In this document: piece by piece, positions 8,411 to 17,386 of the stretch | Layout of the letters: every line of letters begins with the position of its first letter | Position numbering within the stretch: position 1 is the first letter of the stretch | Assembly (NCBI GenBank): GCA_029260215.1 | Contig: JAJDDQ010000071.1 | Location: 1 to 34,183 of the forward strand | DNA: 34,183 nucleotides | Direction of reading: 5' to 3' | DNA from: Phycisphaerae bacterium | GTDB lineage: Bacteria; Planctomycetota; Phycisphaerae; UBA1845 | Program-made: the position numbers and the translations under genes | The notes under the pieces: generated by a model | The model's database searches: none | The model's input: the letters and a program-made list of their open reading frames with translations, nothing else | Told to the model about the DNA's origin: nothing

Positions 8411-8442
8411 CGCAACGAGCCGCGAACTTCAGTTCGCGCGGA
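8411..8442 (+). repeat. Family A palindromic repeat, copy 1
   Basis: The core CGCGAACT-TC-AGTTCGCG is a perfect 8-bp inverted repeat inside CGCAACGAGC...CGGA. It lies 39 bases downstream of the ndk stop, in the convergent gap with the next gene. No U-tract follows the stem. Confidence 0.85.
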
Positions 8443-8519
8443 TTCTCTGACGTTCCCCACGGCACATCGTTGTACGCGTCGAGTTCGCTCTGAATGAGAT
8501 CATAAATGGTATTCGCGCC

Positions 8520-8600
8520 GGTGGGTGGCACGGTCTTGCGCAGCAAGGCCGTGGATGTAGGACGATTCCCACGGCCTGACTTCGTCAGACCGTGCCACAC
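8520..8600. repeat. Family C double-hairpin repeat, copy 1
   Basis: GTGGGTGGCACGG opens two consecutive hairpins: CACGGTCTTGC-GCA-GCAAGGCCGTG and CACGGCCTGAC-TTC-GTCAGACCGTG. Each has an 11-bp stem with one mismatch. The second ends in CCACAC, so the whole unit is bounded by GTGGCAC in inverted orientation. A related single hairpin in opposite orientation is at 11424-11468. Confidence 0.7.
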
Positions 8601-8624
8601 GCGTCGTTGCGAGAAGCGGGAGTT

Positions 8625-10205
8625 TTATTGTGAATCGTACTCGCGCTGGAGACTGGCGAAGTCGTGGAAATCTACGTCGGCATCGCCGTCGGCGTCCAGG
8701 CAATTGCATTCGGGAGACAGAGTCTCGGTTGCGGGGCCGGTGAGGCAGTTGTTGAACAGAATCCACTCACTGCGATCGACAGGGGGCGGGGTGACGGCGC
8801 CGGTGTTGGCCAAGCTGCCGGACGAACGCGACCACTGCACGCTGCACTCGGGGCCGGGGAAGTCCCAGGCGTACAACGTTCGCCATATGCCGGAGAATAT
8901 CTCCACATCGCCGTCAAGGTCCACGTCGGCCACCGTCGTTGTCAGGCTGAGCTGAGCATTCGCAATTTCCCCCGTAATCGGCAGCGGGCTGGCTCCGGAA
9001 AGCGGCGTGGCGTCGTGGTTGAACACGCGCGTGCCGATGATCGACCCCACGACGACCTCCGGCATGCCGTCCGCATCGACGTCTGCCACGGCGTGGACAA
9101 CGTTGTTGTACGGCACAACCCCCGGCGCCGGGGGCACGATCGCGGGCCAGCCGGGCAAGTCGTTACCGAACTGATCCAGCGTGAAAACCTGCGGCATGGT
9201 ACCGCTCACCAGAATATCGAGCGCGCCGTCACGGTCGATGTCCGCCATCGCCATTCTCCACGGATTGCCGAAACTCGGAAGCGTCACAGGCCACTCTTCG
9301 CTGTGCGGGTTGCCTTGATGGTCAACAAGGTAGACCCGAACGCCGACCTGAAAATCGAGCAACGCGAACGCGACTTCGGCTGTCCCGTCGCCGTCGACAT
9401 CGCCGGCAACCAGCGGCGAATTGATTTGCTGTGGCACGGTGATCGGCCAACCTTCGACTTCGTCGCCGTAGTATTCCAGAGCATATATTTTCGCGGGCGG
9501 CGGGAAAAGCGCGTCGTGAACGATGATTTCGAGATCGCCGTCGCCGTCCAAGTCGACGGCCCCAATCTCGGTAATGTTCTTCTCGAACTCGCGAGGCCAA
9601 TCATTGCTGACGGGAGACCCGTCAGCCAGCATGACGTAGACACGGGGCGTCCAGATCGTGCCCACAACAACCTCGTTGATACCATCGCGATCCAGGTCGG
9701 CCACAAGAATGTCATCGCAATGGCCAACTAACGTTTGCGGCCAACCGTTCACATAAGTGCCGTCTATGTTGAACGCATATAGAGTACATTCTCGCGGATC
9801 GGCGGCGTCCCCATTGCTGCGTGTAAACAGCACTTCCAAATCCGCGTCTTCGTCCATGTTCGCAACGGTAGGATTAAGGCTAGCATTCAAACCGTCGCGA
9901 AGGAAGTCCACTGGCCAATCGCCGGATTGCAAACGCCCATCCGTGGTGAGAATTCGAATATCGTGATTCGTCACAATCACGACTTCGCTGTTTCCGTCGT
10001 GGTCAAGGTCAACGATGATCGGCTTAATGTTCTCCGGAAAGGCCAAGCCGGGCTAATCGACGGGCCAGCCGGCCTGAGCGGCCCATTCGGCAGTAGAACC
10101 AGCCTTGGCTTGCGAGGCGTCACGGGGGGCATCTGCAATACCAATGTTCCCAGACAAGCAGACCAGCAACGCTGCGAGGATGATGTCTTGTGTTTGTTGT
10201 TTCAT
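8625..10205 (-). pseudogene. Secreted DxDxDG-repeat (FG-GAP/VCBS-like) protein with dockerin-like tail, interrupted by an in-frame TAG
   Basis: From the ATG at 10205 the frame encodes a signal peptide (MKQQTQDIILAALLVCLSGN, cleavage after about IADA) and runs 50 codons to GWPVD, where a TAG at 10053-10055 stops it. The same frame then stays open for 475 more codons to a TAA at 8625. The downstream part has eight DxDxDG calcium-site repeats followed by E/D-hydrophobic strands (for example ADLDRDGINEVVVG, VDLDGDGDLEIIV), as in FG-GAP/VCBS beta-propellers. It ends in CNCLDADGDADVDFHDFASL, half of a type I dockerin-like module common in planctomycete secreted proteins. A TTG at 10046 could restart translation but without a signal peptide. 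Either a recent nonsense mutation, a sequencing error or readthrough explains this. Confidence 0.75.
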
Positions 10206-10261
10206 TGTATGAATATCGTCCAACCACACGCGCAGTCCAGCAGCGCGTTCTCATGATACCA

Positions 10262-11113
10262 TCAGGCGGGTTTCACGAGGTCGCGGTTGGCGGCGACGAT
10301 GATGTCCCAGGCTTGCTGAGCGGTGTCGGCGTAGGAGATGAGGTCGAGGTCGTCCTGGCCAATGACGCCCTCGTCCACCAGGAACCGCCAGTTGATCAGC
10401 TCGTCCCAGAATTTCTTCCCGAAGAGAATGACCGGCACGCGTTTGGTCTTTTTGGTCTGAATAAGAGTGAGGACTTCGAAGAGTTCGTCGAGCGTGCCGA
10501 AACCGCCGGGGAAAGCGATCAGGGCCACGGCGCGCATGAGAAAGTGCATCTTGCGCACGGCGAAGTAGCGGAACTGAAAACACAACTCGGGCGTGATGTA
10601 GGGGTTGGGGGCCTGCTCGTGCGGGAGGGTGATGTTCAGGCCTATGGACTTGGCGGATACGTCGTGCGCACCGCGGTTGGCGGCTTCCATGACACCGGGT
10701 CCGCCGCCGGTGATGACAACGAATTCGCAGCGTCCGTCGAGCTGGCAGGTTGACGAGACCAGTCGGCCCAGGTCGCGGGCGTGATCGTAATAGACGGACT
10801 TTTCGAGCATGCGCTCGGCGATGCGCATCTTCTGTCGCAGGCCGGTGTGGCTGGGGTCTTCTTCGAGCGCCTTCTTCGCGGCGGCGAGTTCGGATTCAGC
10901 CTGGGTTCGTTCGCGAATGCGCGAGCCGCCGAAGACGACGATGGTCGAGTGAATTCCCTGCTCTTGCTGGACGTTTTCGGGCTTGAGCAGTTCGAGCATC
11001 AGCCGCACGCCGCGAAGCTCGTCGGTGCGGAGAAACTCGACATCGTCCTCGGCGAGGCGAAAGGCCGACGAAGCCATGCAGGCTTGTTGAAGGCGATGAG
11101 ATTCCTGATCCAT
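10262..11113 (-). CDS. LOG-family (TIGR00730-like) Rossmann-fold protein
   Basis: This 283-residue protein has the LOG/'lysine decarboxylase-like' signature: TIVVFGGSR, then GGGPGVMEAANRGA and PGGFGTLDELFEVLTL. The PGGFGTxDE motif forms the catalytic nucleotide-monophosphate phosphoribohydrolase site in characterised members, which release free cytokinin-like bases from nucleotides, or act as nucleotide 5'-monophosphate nucleosidases. It is longer than the 180-200 residue short LOG proteins, with an N-terminal helical extension and an insert after VVFGGSR. The ATG at 11113 has CGGAGA 6 bases upstream, better than the in-frame ATG at 11191. The stop lies 56 bases before the next minus-strand gene. 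Substrate unknown. Confidence 0.88.
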   Translation of the reverse strand: MDQESHRLQQACMASSAFRLAEDDVEFLRTDELRGVRLMLELLKPENVQQEQGIHSTIVVFGGSRIRERTQAESELAAAKKALEEDPSHTGLRQKMRIAERMLEKSVYYDHARDLGRLVSSTCQLDGRCEFVVITGGGPGVMEAANRGAHDVSAKSIGLNITLPHEQAPNPYITPELCFQFRYFAVRKMHFLMRAVALIAFPGGFGTLDELFEVLTLIQTKKTKRVPVILFGKKFWDELINWRFLVDEGVIGQDDLDLISYADTAQQAWDIIVAANRDLVKPA

Positions 11114-11260
11114 GACGGTCTCCGGAGCGTTCCTGTTCTTTTGCGACGTTTGCGTCTGGTGGAGCGTCGCACGAACGGGGATTCGGTGCAAGCCCTGTTA
11201 GCGCTTCGTATGGGATCAGCCATGTGCGGTGAAGTGGGTGGCATGGTCTGATGCAGCCAG

Positions 11261-11397
11261 TGCTTTGTCACAAATCAATTGACAGGTTGGGTGCCCCGCT
11301 GCTTTAGCCGTGGGGAAGGCGAATCCGAGGGAGTATTCGACTCTCCCACCTCTGAAGAGGTGGGACGCCCATCCATTGTTTTAGGTGTGACAGAGCG
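11261..11397 (-). mobile_element. Family B MITE-like element, copy 1
   Basis: This 137-bp element aligns end to end with the reverse complement of 28955-29089. Its ends are TGCTTTGTCAC and GTGACAGAGCG, imperfect inverted repeats of the TGCATTGTCA ends in the other copy. Internally it has a degenerate CCGCTGCTTTAGCCGTGGGG hairpin and a perfect CCCACCTCT-GA-AGAGGTGGG hairpin. The element is flanked by CCAG on both sides, a possible 4-bp target duplication. It holds no protein gene. The gap 11114-11516 contains only this element and the family C hairpin at 11424, upstream of the LOG-family gene. Confidence 0.7.
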
Positions 11398-11423
11398 CCA
11401 GGCCTTCGGATGTGTCCTGCGAT

Positions 11424-11468
11424 CCACGGCCTTGCTACACTGCGCTCCGCAAGACCGTGCCACCCACC
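11424..11468 (-). repeat. Family C hairpin repeat, copy 2
   Basis: CACGGCCTTGC and GCAAGACCGTG pair across a 13-base loop, followed by CCACCCACC, the reverse complement of the GTGGGTGG tag. The stem matches the first hairpin of the repeat at 8520-8600 in inverted orientation; only the loop differs. It sits between the HldE-like gene and the MITE-like element. Confidence 0.65.
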
Positions 11469-11516
11469 AATTCAAAACCTGTGCCACACAAGAAGGCTCC
11501 GTTTTTTAGCAAACTT

Positions 11517-13124
11517 TTAGCAAATCGGCAGGGGTTCAATTGTTGGGGCGGGCTGTGGCGATTGAGGCTCGTCGCTTGGGGCGGAGCGATTGACCCACGC
11601 GTGCAGGTCGTTGGCTCCTACGGGTACGTTGCCGAAGCTGGAAAGCTCGACGGCGGCGGCGGCGTTTCCGAGATAGGCGGCGTGCATGAGCGACGCTCCG
11701 GTAGAGAGCGCGAGCGATGCGGCGGCCAACAATGCGTCGCCCCCGCCGAGGCAATCGAGCGCCCGGTCGACGAACGACGGCAGATGTTCGCTGATCAATC
11801 GCCCGGACCAATCCACGCTCGATACATCGTGCGTCGGCCTGTCGAACACGACGAGGCCTTTCTTTTCGAGCGTGACGAAGAGGTGTTTCGCTCGGGTTCC
11901 GGCGAGCAGCGAGTGGGCTACGAAGGACAGTCCTCTTTCGTAATCGTTGAGATTGGAACGCAGTTCGCGCTCGGTGGGGCAGAGCAGGTCGGCGTCGCGG
12001 AAGTTGAGCAGGTTGGCGCGGGGGCCGCTGATGTCGGCGGTGACGGTGCGAACGCTCTTGCGTACGGATGTCATAACGCGCTGGAGCAATCCGGCACTGA
12101 TCATGCCATACCCGAAATCGCAGAAAATGACGGCGTCCGCGTTTTCGGCGTGCTCCTCGATTTGGATTGCGGCTTTGCGCTCGTTGAGGGAGTCGAGCGG
12201 GACATGCTCAGCCTCTTCGACTTTGAAAAGTTTCGTTTCGTCAACCAGATAGCGTGTTTTCTCAACGAGTTTGTGCCGGCAGCGCAGCAGGTGCGCTTGC
12301 ACGCCTTCGTCGCGCAGCACCTGTTCGACGAGTCGCGATGGTTCGTCGTCGGCGACGGCGGAGATGAGCACCGGCGTCGCGCCCATAGCTGCGACGTGTC
12401 GGGCGACGACGGCTGCCCCGCCGACGTAGTGATGTTCGTCGAGTTTGGCGAGTGACATCATCGGGGACTCGCTGGCAACGTTGATGGCGTCGCAGAATAC
12501 GTAGCGATCGATAATGATGTCGCCGACGATGACCACGCGCTGCCGGCGGAATCCGTCGATGGCGGCTGACAGCGACTCGCGCGTGACCCCGTGCCGCCGG
12601 GCGAGAACCTGATTGCGTTGGGCCTCCAGATGTGGATCGCGCGGCAGTGCGTTGATGATGTGCGTGGAGCTGAAAACGATGTCGCCGCTGGAAAAGATGA
12701 CTCGCCCGCCGTTGCGTTCGACGATTTCCCGCTCAGCCATGAAGCGGGGGTCTTTCGATTGTTCGTACTCGCGCCCCTTGACGTAGATGTCGGGCTTGAG
12801 GTCTTTGAGGATCGCCTCGGCTGTCGGGTGCGGATCGATGTAGACCGCATCGACGAATTCCAAGGCGGCGAGACTCTCGGCGCGTAATTCCTGCGGGATG
12901 TAGGGTCGCTGGTCGCCTTTGTTGACGTTGGGGTCGCCGGTGAGACTGACCACGAGCAGGTCGCCCTGCCTGCGGGCGAATTCGAGGTAGCGAACGTGTC
13001 CGGGGTGTACGATGTCAAAGCAGCCGTGACAATGCACAATGGTTCCGCCGTCGGCTCGCGCGTCCGCGACGACGCGTACGAGTTTTTCCCGAGACAGAAT
13101 TTTCCGTTGATGTCGCGGCAGCAT
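11517..13124 (-). CDS. HldE-like bifunctional protein: nucleotidyltransferase plus PfkB sugar kinase, reversed order
   Basis: Residues about 1-165 are a cytidylyltransferase-like domain with GCFDIVHPGHVRYLEFARRQ (HPGH at 40-43) and FSSTHIIN, the HxGH and ISST-type motifs. Residues about 190-520 are a PfkB/ribokinase domain: VVIVGDIIIDRYVFCDAINV, the sugar-site YVGGAAVVARHVAAMGA, and the anion-hole/base motif DCLGGGDALLAA. E. coli HldE has the same two activities (ADP-heptose synthesis for LPS core: heptose-7-P kinase and heptose-1-P adenylyltransferase) but with the kinase first. A sugar-nucleotide role in the cell envelope fits the neighbouring divergent lptF-lptG. The ATG at 13124 has GGAG 6-7 bases upstream. 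The exact sugar is unknown. Confidence 0.85.
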   Translation of the reverse strand: MLPRHQRKILSREKLVRVVADARADGGTIVHCHGCFDIVHPGHVRYLEFARRQGDLLVVSLTGDPNVNKGDQRPYIPQELRAESLAALEFVDAVYIDPHPTAEAILKDLKPDIYVKGREYEQSKDPRFMAEREIVERNGGRVIFSSGDIVFSSTHIINALPRDPHLEAQRNQVLARRHGVTRESLSAAIDGFRRQRVVIVGDIIIDRYVFCDAINVASESPMMSLAKLDEHHYVGGAAVVARHVAAMGATPVLISAVADDEPSRLVEQVLRDEGVQAHLLRCRHKLVEKTRYLVDETKLFKVEEAEHVPLDSLNERKAAIQIEEHAENADAVIFCDFGYGMISAGLLQRVMTSVRKSVRTVTADISGPRANLLNFRDADLLCPTERELRSNLNDYERGLSFVAHSLLAGTRAKHLFVTLEKKGLVVFDRPTHDVSSVDWSGRLISEHLPSFVDRALDCLGGGDALLAAASLALSTGASLMHAAYLGNAAAAVELSSFGNVPVGANDLHAWVNRSAPSDEPQSPQPAPTIEPLPIC

Positions 13125-13310
13125 AGCCGTCTCCTTGACCGTTGACGTACGTTGGGCGTCGATAAATCCGTGTGTGTATCGGCATCGAAACGCGCTTGGC
13201 TACACGGAAAGGGCGTTCTGCGTGGTTCAGCGTTGCTTTTTCGCGCGTGGAACCTAACATCCTCGGGTTTGCCGCCCGGCGCGGGGCGGCGTGGTGCTGG
13301 TCAGGAAAAG

Positions 13311-14864
13311 ATGCTTCCAACGCTTCAGCGGTACATTCTGCGGGAGATGGGCAAGACCTTCGCGCTGGCGGGTGTCGGCATGACGGCTGTCATTGCGCTG
13401 GGCGGGGGGATGTCTCGGCTGACCGATTTCGGGCAAATCACCCCGTCGCAGCTCGCGAGCCTGATGTTGCTGGTTCTGCCGATGTCGGCTTCGCTAACGC
13501 TGCCGATCGCGGCGTTGTACAGCGCGTCGGCCACCTTCGGGCGGTTGAGCGCGGACAATGAACTGATCGCCTGCCGCAGCAGCGGGATCAACATTCACCG
13601 TTTGTTTATTCCGCCGTTCATGTTGAGCGTGGCCGTCGCCGTATGCACGTTCTATTTTACGAGCTTCTTGTTTCCGAGCATGGTGCGCAACATCGAGACA
13701 CTCGCAAAATCCGATCTGCGGCAGTTCGTCCTGCAGAATTTGGATTCCCCGGAGCGGCTGACATTCGAGAAGCTCAAGCTGAAGATTTACGCTGACCAAG
13801 CCGCAGCCGCCCCAGGTGATTCACAGTCGGTCGCGATGCGCGGTGCCGCTTTTCTGAAAGTTTCCGAAGACAACAACGACTTCAGTCATTTCGGGACGGC
13901 CGAGACCATGACGATTGCTTTCGACCGCGACGAATCGGGCGAGATTGCGGTTTCGGGTCGATTCACCAACGCGGTTGAATTTGAACGCGGGCAGGGATGG
14001 GGCGAAGCGGCGGACCAGTCGTTCGGGCCTATCTCGTTGCCGTCGCAACTGCGGCTGAAGGTCAAGATGCTGAACGTACTGGACTTGTGGCGATACCGTC
14101 GCGCTCCGCAGGAATGGCCTGGGCTGGCGGACAAGATCAACAATCTGCGCACGCAGCAGCGGCGCGATGCAACGTACGACGCTTTCAGTCGCACGCTCGA
14201 TTCGGGGCTGCCTGTTCAATTCGCGGACGATGAAGTCGTCTGGACCATCGAAGCCGATGCCGCAACGGTCGTGGAAAAACGCGACGAATCGAAGCTGGAA
14301 CTGGCGTCGCCGATTGTTACCGAGCAGCGCGGGCAGGACGTTCGCGTTATGAAGTGTCGCGAGGGGGAGATTTCGATCATCTCGCATGACGACCCGTCGG
14401 CGGACCGCGTGATCGTGCGGCTGCGGCATGCTTCGGTTGAAGATGAGAGCGGAACGGTGATCGGCCGATGGACTCGGCGATCGCACGCATTCGCGCTGTC
14501 CGCGGACTCCGACATTCCGGTGGCGAGCGCGAACTTGTTGTCGGCGGAGCTTCAAAAGGAGACGCGCAAGTTCCTGCGGAAGGTCAATGCCGAGTTGCAC
14601 TCGCGATTGGCGTTTAACGTAAGCGTCCTGGTGCTGGTTGTGCTGGGGGCTGCACTGGGCATTATTTTTCGTGGCACGCATTTGCTGGCTGCCTTCGGTA
14701 TCGCATTCGTGCCGGCGTTGCTGGTATTGGTATTGAATATCGCAGGCCGACAACTGGCTGAGAAAGACGGCACGGTGATGCTCGGGATCGGCTTGATCTG
14801 GGGCGGGATCGCGGTTGTGGCGATTCTTGACGGCTGGGCGATGATTTGGGGTATACGACGATGA
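13311..14864 (+). CDS. lptF: LptF/LptG-family LPS export permease (first of pair)
   Basis: This 517-residue inner-membrane protein belongs to the YjgP/YjgQ (LptF/LptG) family, which with LptB drives lipopolysaccharide from the inner membrane to the Lpt bridge. The N-terminal region has the family opening LQRYILREMGKTFALAGVG and helices through MSASLTLPIAALYSASATFG, followed by ADNELIACRSSGI, a hallmark of the family. A long soluble domain (about residues 125-415) would be periplasmic; it is larger than in E. coli LptF (366 residues total). Three helices close the protein. The start at 13311 has AGGAAAAG just upstream and begins the family domain. It overlaps the next gene by ATGA. Which of the pair is F or G is assigned by order only. 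Confidence 0.88.
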   Translation: MLPTLQRYILREMGKTFALAGVGMTAVIALGGGMSRLTDFGQITPSQLASLMLLVLPMSASLTLPIAALYSASATFGRLSADNELIACRSSGINIHRLFIPPFMLSVAVAVCTFYFTSFLFPSMVRNIETLAKSDLRQFVLQNLDSPERLTFEKLKLKIYADQAAAAPGDSQSVAMRGAAFLKVSEDNNDFSHFGTAETMTIAFDRDESGEIAVSGRFTNAVEFERGQGWGEAADQSFGPISLPSQLRLKVKMLNVLDLWRYRRAPQEWPGLADKINNLRTQQRRDATYDAFSRTLDSGLPVQFADDEVVWTIEADAATVVEKRDESKLELASPIVTEQRGQDVRVMKCREGEISIISHDDPSADRVIVRLRHASVEDESGTVIGRWTRRSHAFALSADSDIPVASANLLSAELQKETRKFLRKVNAELHSRLAFNVSVLVLVVLGAALGIIFRGTHLLAAFGIAFVPALLVLVLNIAGRQLAEKDGTVMLGIGLIWGGIAVVAILDGWAMIWGIRR

Positions 14865-15964
14865 GGGTGCTGGACCGTTACATTGTGCGCTCTCTGATCG
14901 TGAACTACGTCATCGGGCTGGCGGTGATGGTCAGCCTGTACATGGTGCTCGATTTGTTCGTGAACATCGACGAGTTCACCGAATCGGACGAGCCCTGGAG
15001 CGTCCTGATCGGGCACATCGTTCAATACTACTCCGCCCATTCGCTGCTGTACTTCGCCCAGCTTTCCGGCGTGATTACGATGTTCGCGTGCATGGCCACC
15101 ATCGCGAGAATGCGTCAGGCGAACGAACTGACAGCGGTTTTGTCGTCGGGTGTGAGTCTCTATCGTGTGGCTGTCCCGATCGTCGCTTTCGCACTCGCGA
15201 CCTCCGCATTGTGGTACGTCGACAAGGAATTATTGATACCTCGGATCGCCCATCGACTGTCACGCGGGCACGAAGATGCAGCGGGCACGCAGTCGCGGAA
15301 GGTCGCGTTCGTAGCCGACGGACGCTATCGACTGCTGTCAGCCATTCGCTTCATACCAGCCGAACAGCGAATGGAACGTGTCCTGATGATGCATCGCGAC
15401 GAGAACGGCGGCTTCGCCAAAATGGTCGAAGCGTCCGCAGCACAGTGGGAGGACATTCCGGGACACCCCAACGGCGGAGTGTGGCGACTGACGGACGGCT
15501 TTGAATCGCGACGAATTCAGAGCGACAGATCGCTAGGCCCCAGCGATGATGTCGATGTGCAACCGGTGGATGTGCTGGAGTGCGATCTCGATCCGCACGA
15601 CCTCGAAACCCGGCAGGAAGAGAAGTGGCTGGCGTATCTGTCCTCAGCCGACCTGTCGCGATTGGCCAATGATTTACCCGTGTTGTCGCATCGCGTTCGG
15701 CGGGCGCAGCACGAACGTTTCGCAGCCCCGCTGGTGCATATGTTGATGCTTATGCTCGGCTTGCCGTTCTTCCTCAGCCGCGCCCCAGCCAACGTAATCA
15801 GCGACTCAGGAAAGTGCCTGGTCATTTCCGGGCTTTGTTACCTGCTGGCCTACGCGGGCGAAAATTTCGTGCGCACCGAATCGCTGTCCGCGCTGCCCGC
15901 ATGGATGCCGTTGATCGTCTTCACACCCGTAGCCGTCGTGCTCGTCGATCGCATGCGAACGTAG
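14861..15964 (+). CDS. lptG: LptF/LptG-family LPS export permease (second of pair)
   Basis: This 367-residue protein is the second YjgP/YjgQ permease. It begins MRVLDRYIVRSLIVNYVIGL, the family's first helix, and has RMRQANELTAVLSSGVSLYR, the conserved cytoplasmic coupling region for the LptB ATPase. A periplasmic beta-rich domain lies between about residues 120 and 270, then the terminal helices (APLVHMLMLMLGLPFFLSRA and following). The ATG at 14861 overlaps the upstream stop (ATGA), so the pair is translationally coupled. Length equals the classical LptG. No lptB, lptA or lptC is in the window. A family A repeat follows the stop by 33 bases. Confidence 0.9.
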   Translation: MRVLDRYIVRSLIVNYVIGLAVMVSLYMVLDLFVNIDEFTESDEPWSVLIGHIVQYYSAHSLLYFAQLSGVITMFACMATIARMRQANELTAVLSSGVSLYRVAVPIVAFALATSALWYVDKELLIPRIAHRLSRGHEDAAGTQSRKVAFVADGRYRLLSAIRFIPAEQRMERVLMMHRDENGGFAKMVEASAAQWEDIPGHPNGGVWRLTDGFESRRIQSDRSLGPSDDVDVQPVDVLECDLDPHDLETRQEEKWLAYLSSADLSRLANDLPVLSHRVRRAQHERFAAPLVHMLMLMLGLPFFLSRAPANVISDSGKCLVISGLCYLLAYAGENFVRTESLSALPAWMPLIVFTPVAVVLVDRMRT

Positions 15965-15997
15965 ACAACCATTCCTTGAAGCATCTTCGCTCCCAAA

Positions 15998-16029
15998 CGC
16001 AGCGAGCCGCGAACTTCAGTTCGCGCGGA
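15998..16029 (+). repeat. Family A palindromic repeat, copy 2
   Basis: It carries the same core CGCGAACT-TC-AGTTCGCG within CGCAGCGAGC...CGGA, 33 bases after the lptG stop, in the convergent gap before the xanthine dehydrogenase genes. No U-tract follows. Confidence 0.85.
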
Positions 16030-16098
16030 CGTCAATTCGCACGGATATCCCAAAGACCACACGCAACCACAAATCGCCGCGCCCGGACAAAGAATGTG

Positions 16099-16923
16099 CT
16101 AAGACTTTCCGTGGTCCGCCAAGCGGTAAAACAACAACCGGCTCAACACACAAGCGCGGTACTCCGCCGTCGAACGAATATCGTCAATCGGTGAAATGTC
16201 CTGCGCAAGGACGGCCAGGATGTCGGCTGGACTCTTGAACGTAAGGCCCTCGTCCAACGCTTTCTCCATGTTTCGACACCGGCACACAAAGGGCGCAACA
16301 CTGTTAGCCACCACGCGCCAACCACGGTCATCGTGAACGACGGCGACGCCGACCTTGGTAATAGCCTGTGCGGAGCGCGAACCCACCTTTTCAAACCAAT
16401 GTACGTCCCGCCGCCGACGCGGAATCCTGATGCCCGTGATGAGTTGCCCGGGCGTACGCACGCTTTGCTTGTACCCGGTGAAGTATTGATCCAAAGGCGT
16501 TTCGACAATCCCGTCCACCGAACGAAGCTGCACGATCGCGTCGTAGGCCATCAACACCGGTACGCCGTCCGCCGCAGGTGAACCGTTGCCGATGTTGCCC
16601 GCCCACGTGCCGCGCGTTTGAATCTGAACAGCCCCGACCTGCGAGGCAGCCTCCGCCAGAAGTGGAAACTCAGCCCGAACCGCCTCCAATTCGATCACCT
16701 GCCAATAGGTCGTCATCGCCCCCAGTTCCAACCATTCATCCGAAAACCGCACACCGTCAAGTCCCGCAATCCGCGACAAATCCATCAGCACCAAGTCGTC
16801 CGTGGATTTCGCCAGCCAGGACACCATGAGATCCGTACCGCCAGCGATGGGCGTGACCGGAGCCGACGACGCAGACATCATCTCAACAGCGGCTGTCAAA
16901 CTATCAGGCGTCAGCAATTGCAC
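16099..16923 (-). CDS. Xanthine dehydrogenase, FAD-binding subunit
   Basis: This 274-residue protein is the FAD subunit (FAD_binding_5 plus CO_deh_flav_C) of a molybdenum hydroxylase, passing electrons from the iron-sulfur clusters to NAD+. The flavin loop [12 protein letters not shown] is at about 24-35, and [20 protein letters not shown] at about 104-123 binds the FAD pyrophosphate. Length is typical of the separate subunit (260-300). The start is GTG at 16923 with GGGGAG 5-6 bases upstream; it overlaps the end of the 2Fe-2S gene by 20 bases, indicating a coupled operon Mo - FeS - FAD on the minus strand. Purine specificity is inferred from the adenine deaminase gene next door. Confidence 0.92.
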   Translation of the reverse strand: MQLLTPDSLTAAVEMMSASSAPVTPIAGGTDLMVSWLAKSTDDLVLMDLSRIAGLDGVRFSDEWLELGAMTTYWQVIELEAVRAEFPLLAEAASQVGAVQIQTRGTWAGNIGNGSPAADGVPVLMAYDAIVQLRSVDGIVETPLDQYFTGYKQSVRTPGQLITGIRIPRRRRDVHWFEKVGSRSAQAITKVGVAVVHDDRGWRVVANSVAPFVCRCRNMEKALDEGLTFKSPADILAVLAQDISPIDDIRSTAEYRACVLSRLLFYRLADHGKS

Positions 16924-17386
16924 GCGAACTCCCCTCGTTCTGCTTCAACGCATCCGTCACGCCGTCCACAATGCCGTCGTACCCGGTACAGCGACACAAA
17001 TTTCCAGCCATGAACGCACGCAGCGATTGGTGTTTCAACGTCTCCGGATGCTCCAGCAGCCACGAAGCAGTCATGACCACGCCCGGCGTGCAGGCACCGC
17101 ATTGCGAGGTTCCGGTCACATTGAGCGTTTCGCACAAAGCAGCCGGCGTCGACTCGACCGTGCGAATCGATCGCCCTGCCGCCTGAAACGCGGGCACCAG
17201 ACAAGCGTTCACCGGCAGGCCGTCCATAATCACCGTACACGCGCCGCACTCGCCCTCGCCGCAGCCCTCCTTCGTTCCCGGGCAGCCGCAGTCGTACCGC
17301 AACACATCGAGCAGACGTGCGTCGGTACGCACGTCGCGTTCGACGCGTTGGCCATTCAATGTGAAAATCAGTTGCATCTCACCCAT
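16904..17386 (-). CDS. Xanthine dehydrogenase, 2Fe-2S subunit
   Basis: This 160-residue protein carries the two clusters of the hydroxylase small subunit. The N-terminal plant-ferredoxin-type cluster is bound by [20 protein letters not shown] plus a later Cys, and the C-terminal helical domain has the second-cluster motif [10 protein letters not shown]...CRCTGY. Electrons run from the Mo site through these clusters to FAD. The ATG at 17386 is preferred, with GGAGGG 8 bases upstream, over the ATG at 17377; either overlaps or abuts the stop of the Mo subunit. The C-terminus overlaps the FAD gene. No lineage-specific oddity seen. Confidence 0.93.
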   Translation of the reverse strand: MGEMQLIFTLNGQRVERDVRTDARLLDVLRYDCGCPGTKEGCGEGECGACTVIMDGLPVNACLVPAFQAAGRSIRTVESTPAALCETLNVTGTSQCGACTPGVVMTASWLLEHPETLKHQSLRAFMAGNLCRCTGYDGIVDGVTDALKQNEGSSRAIADA

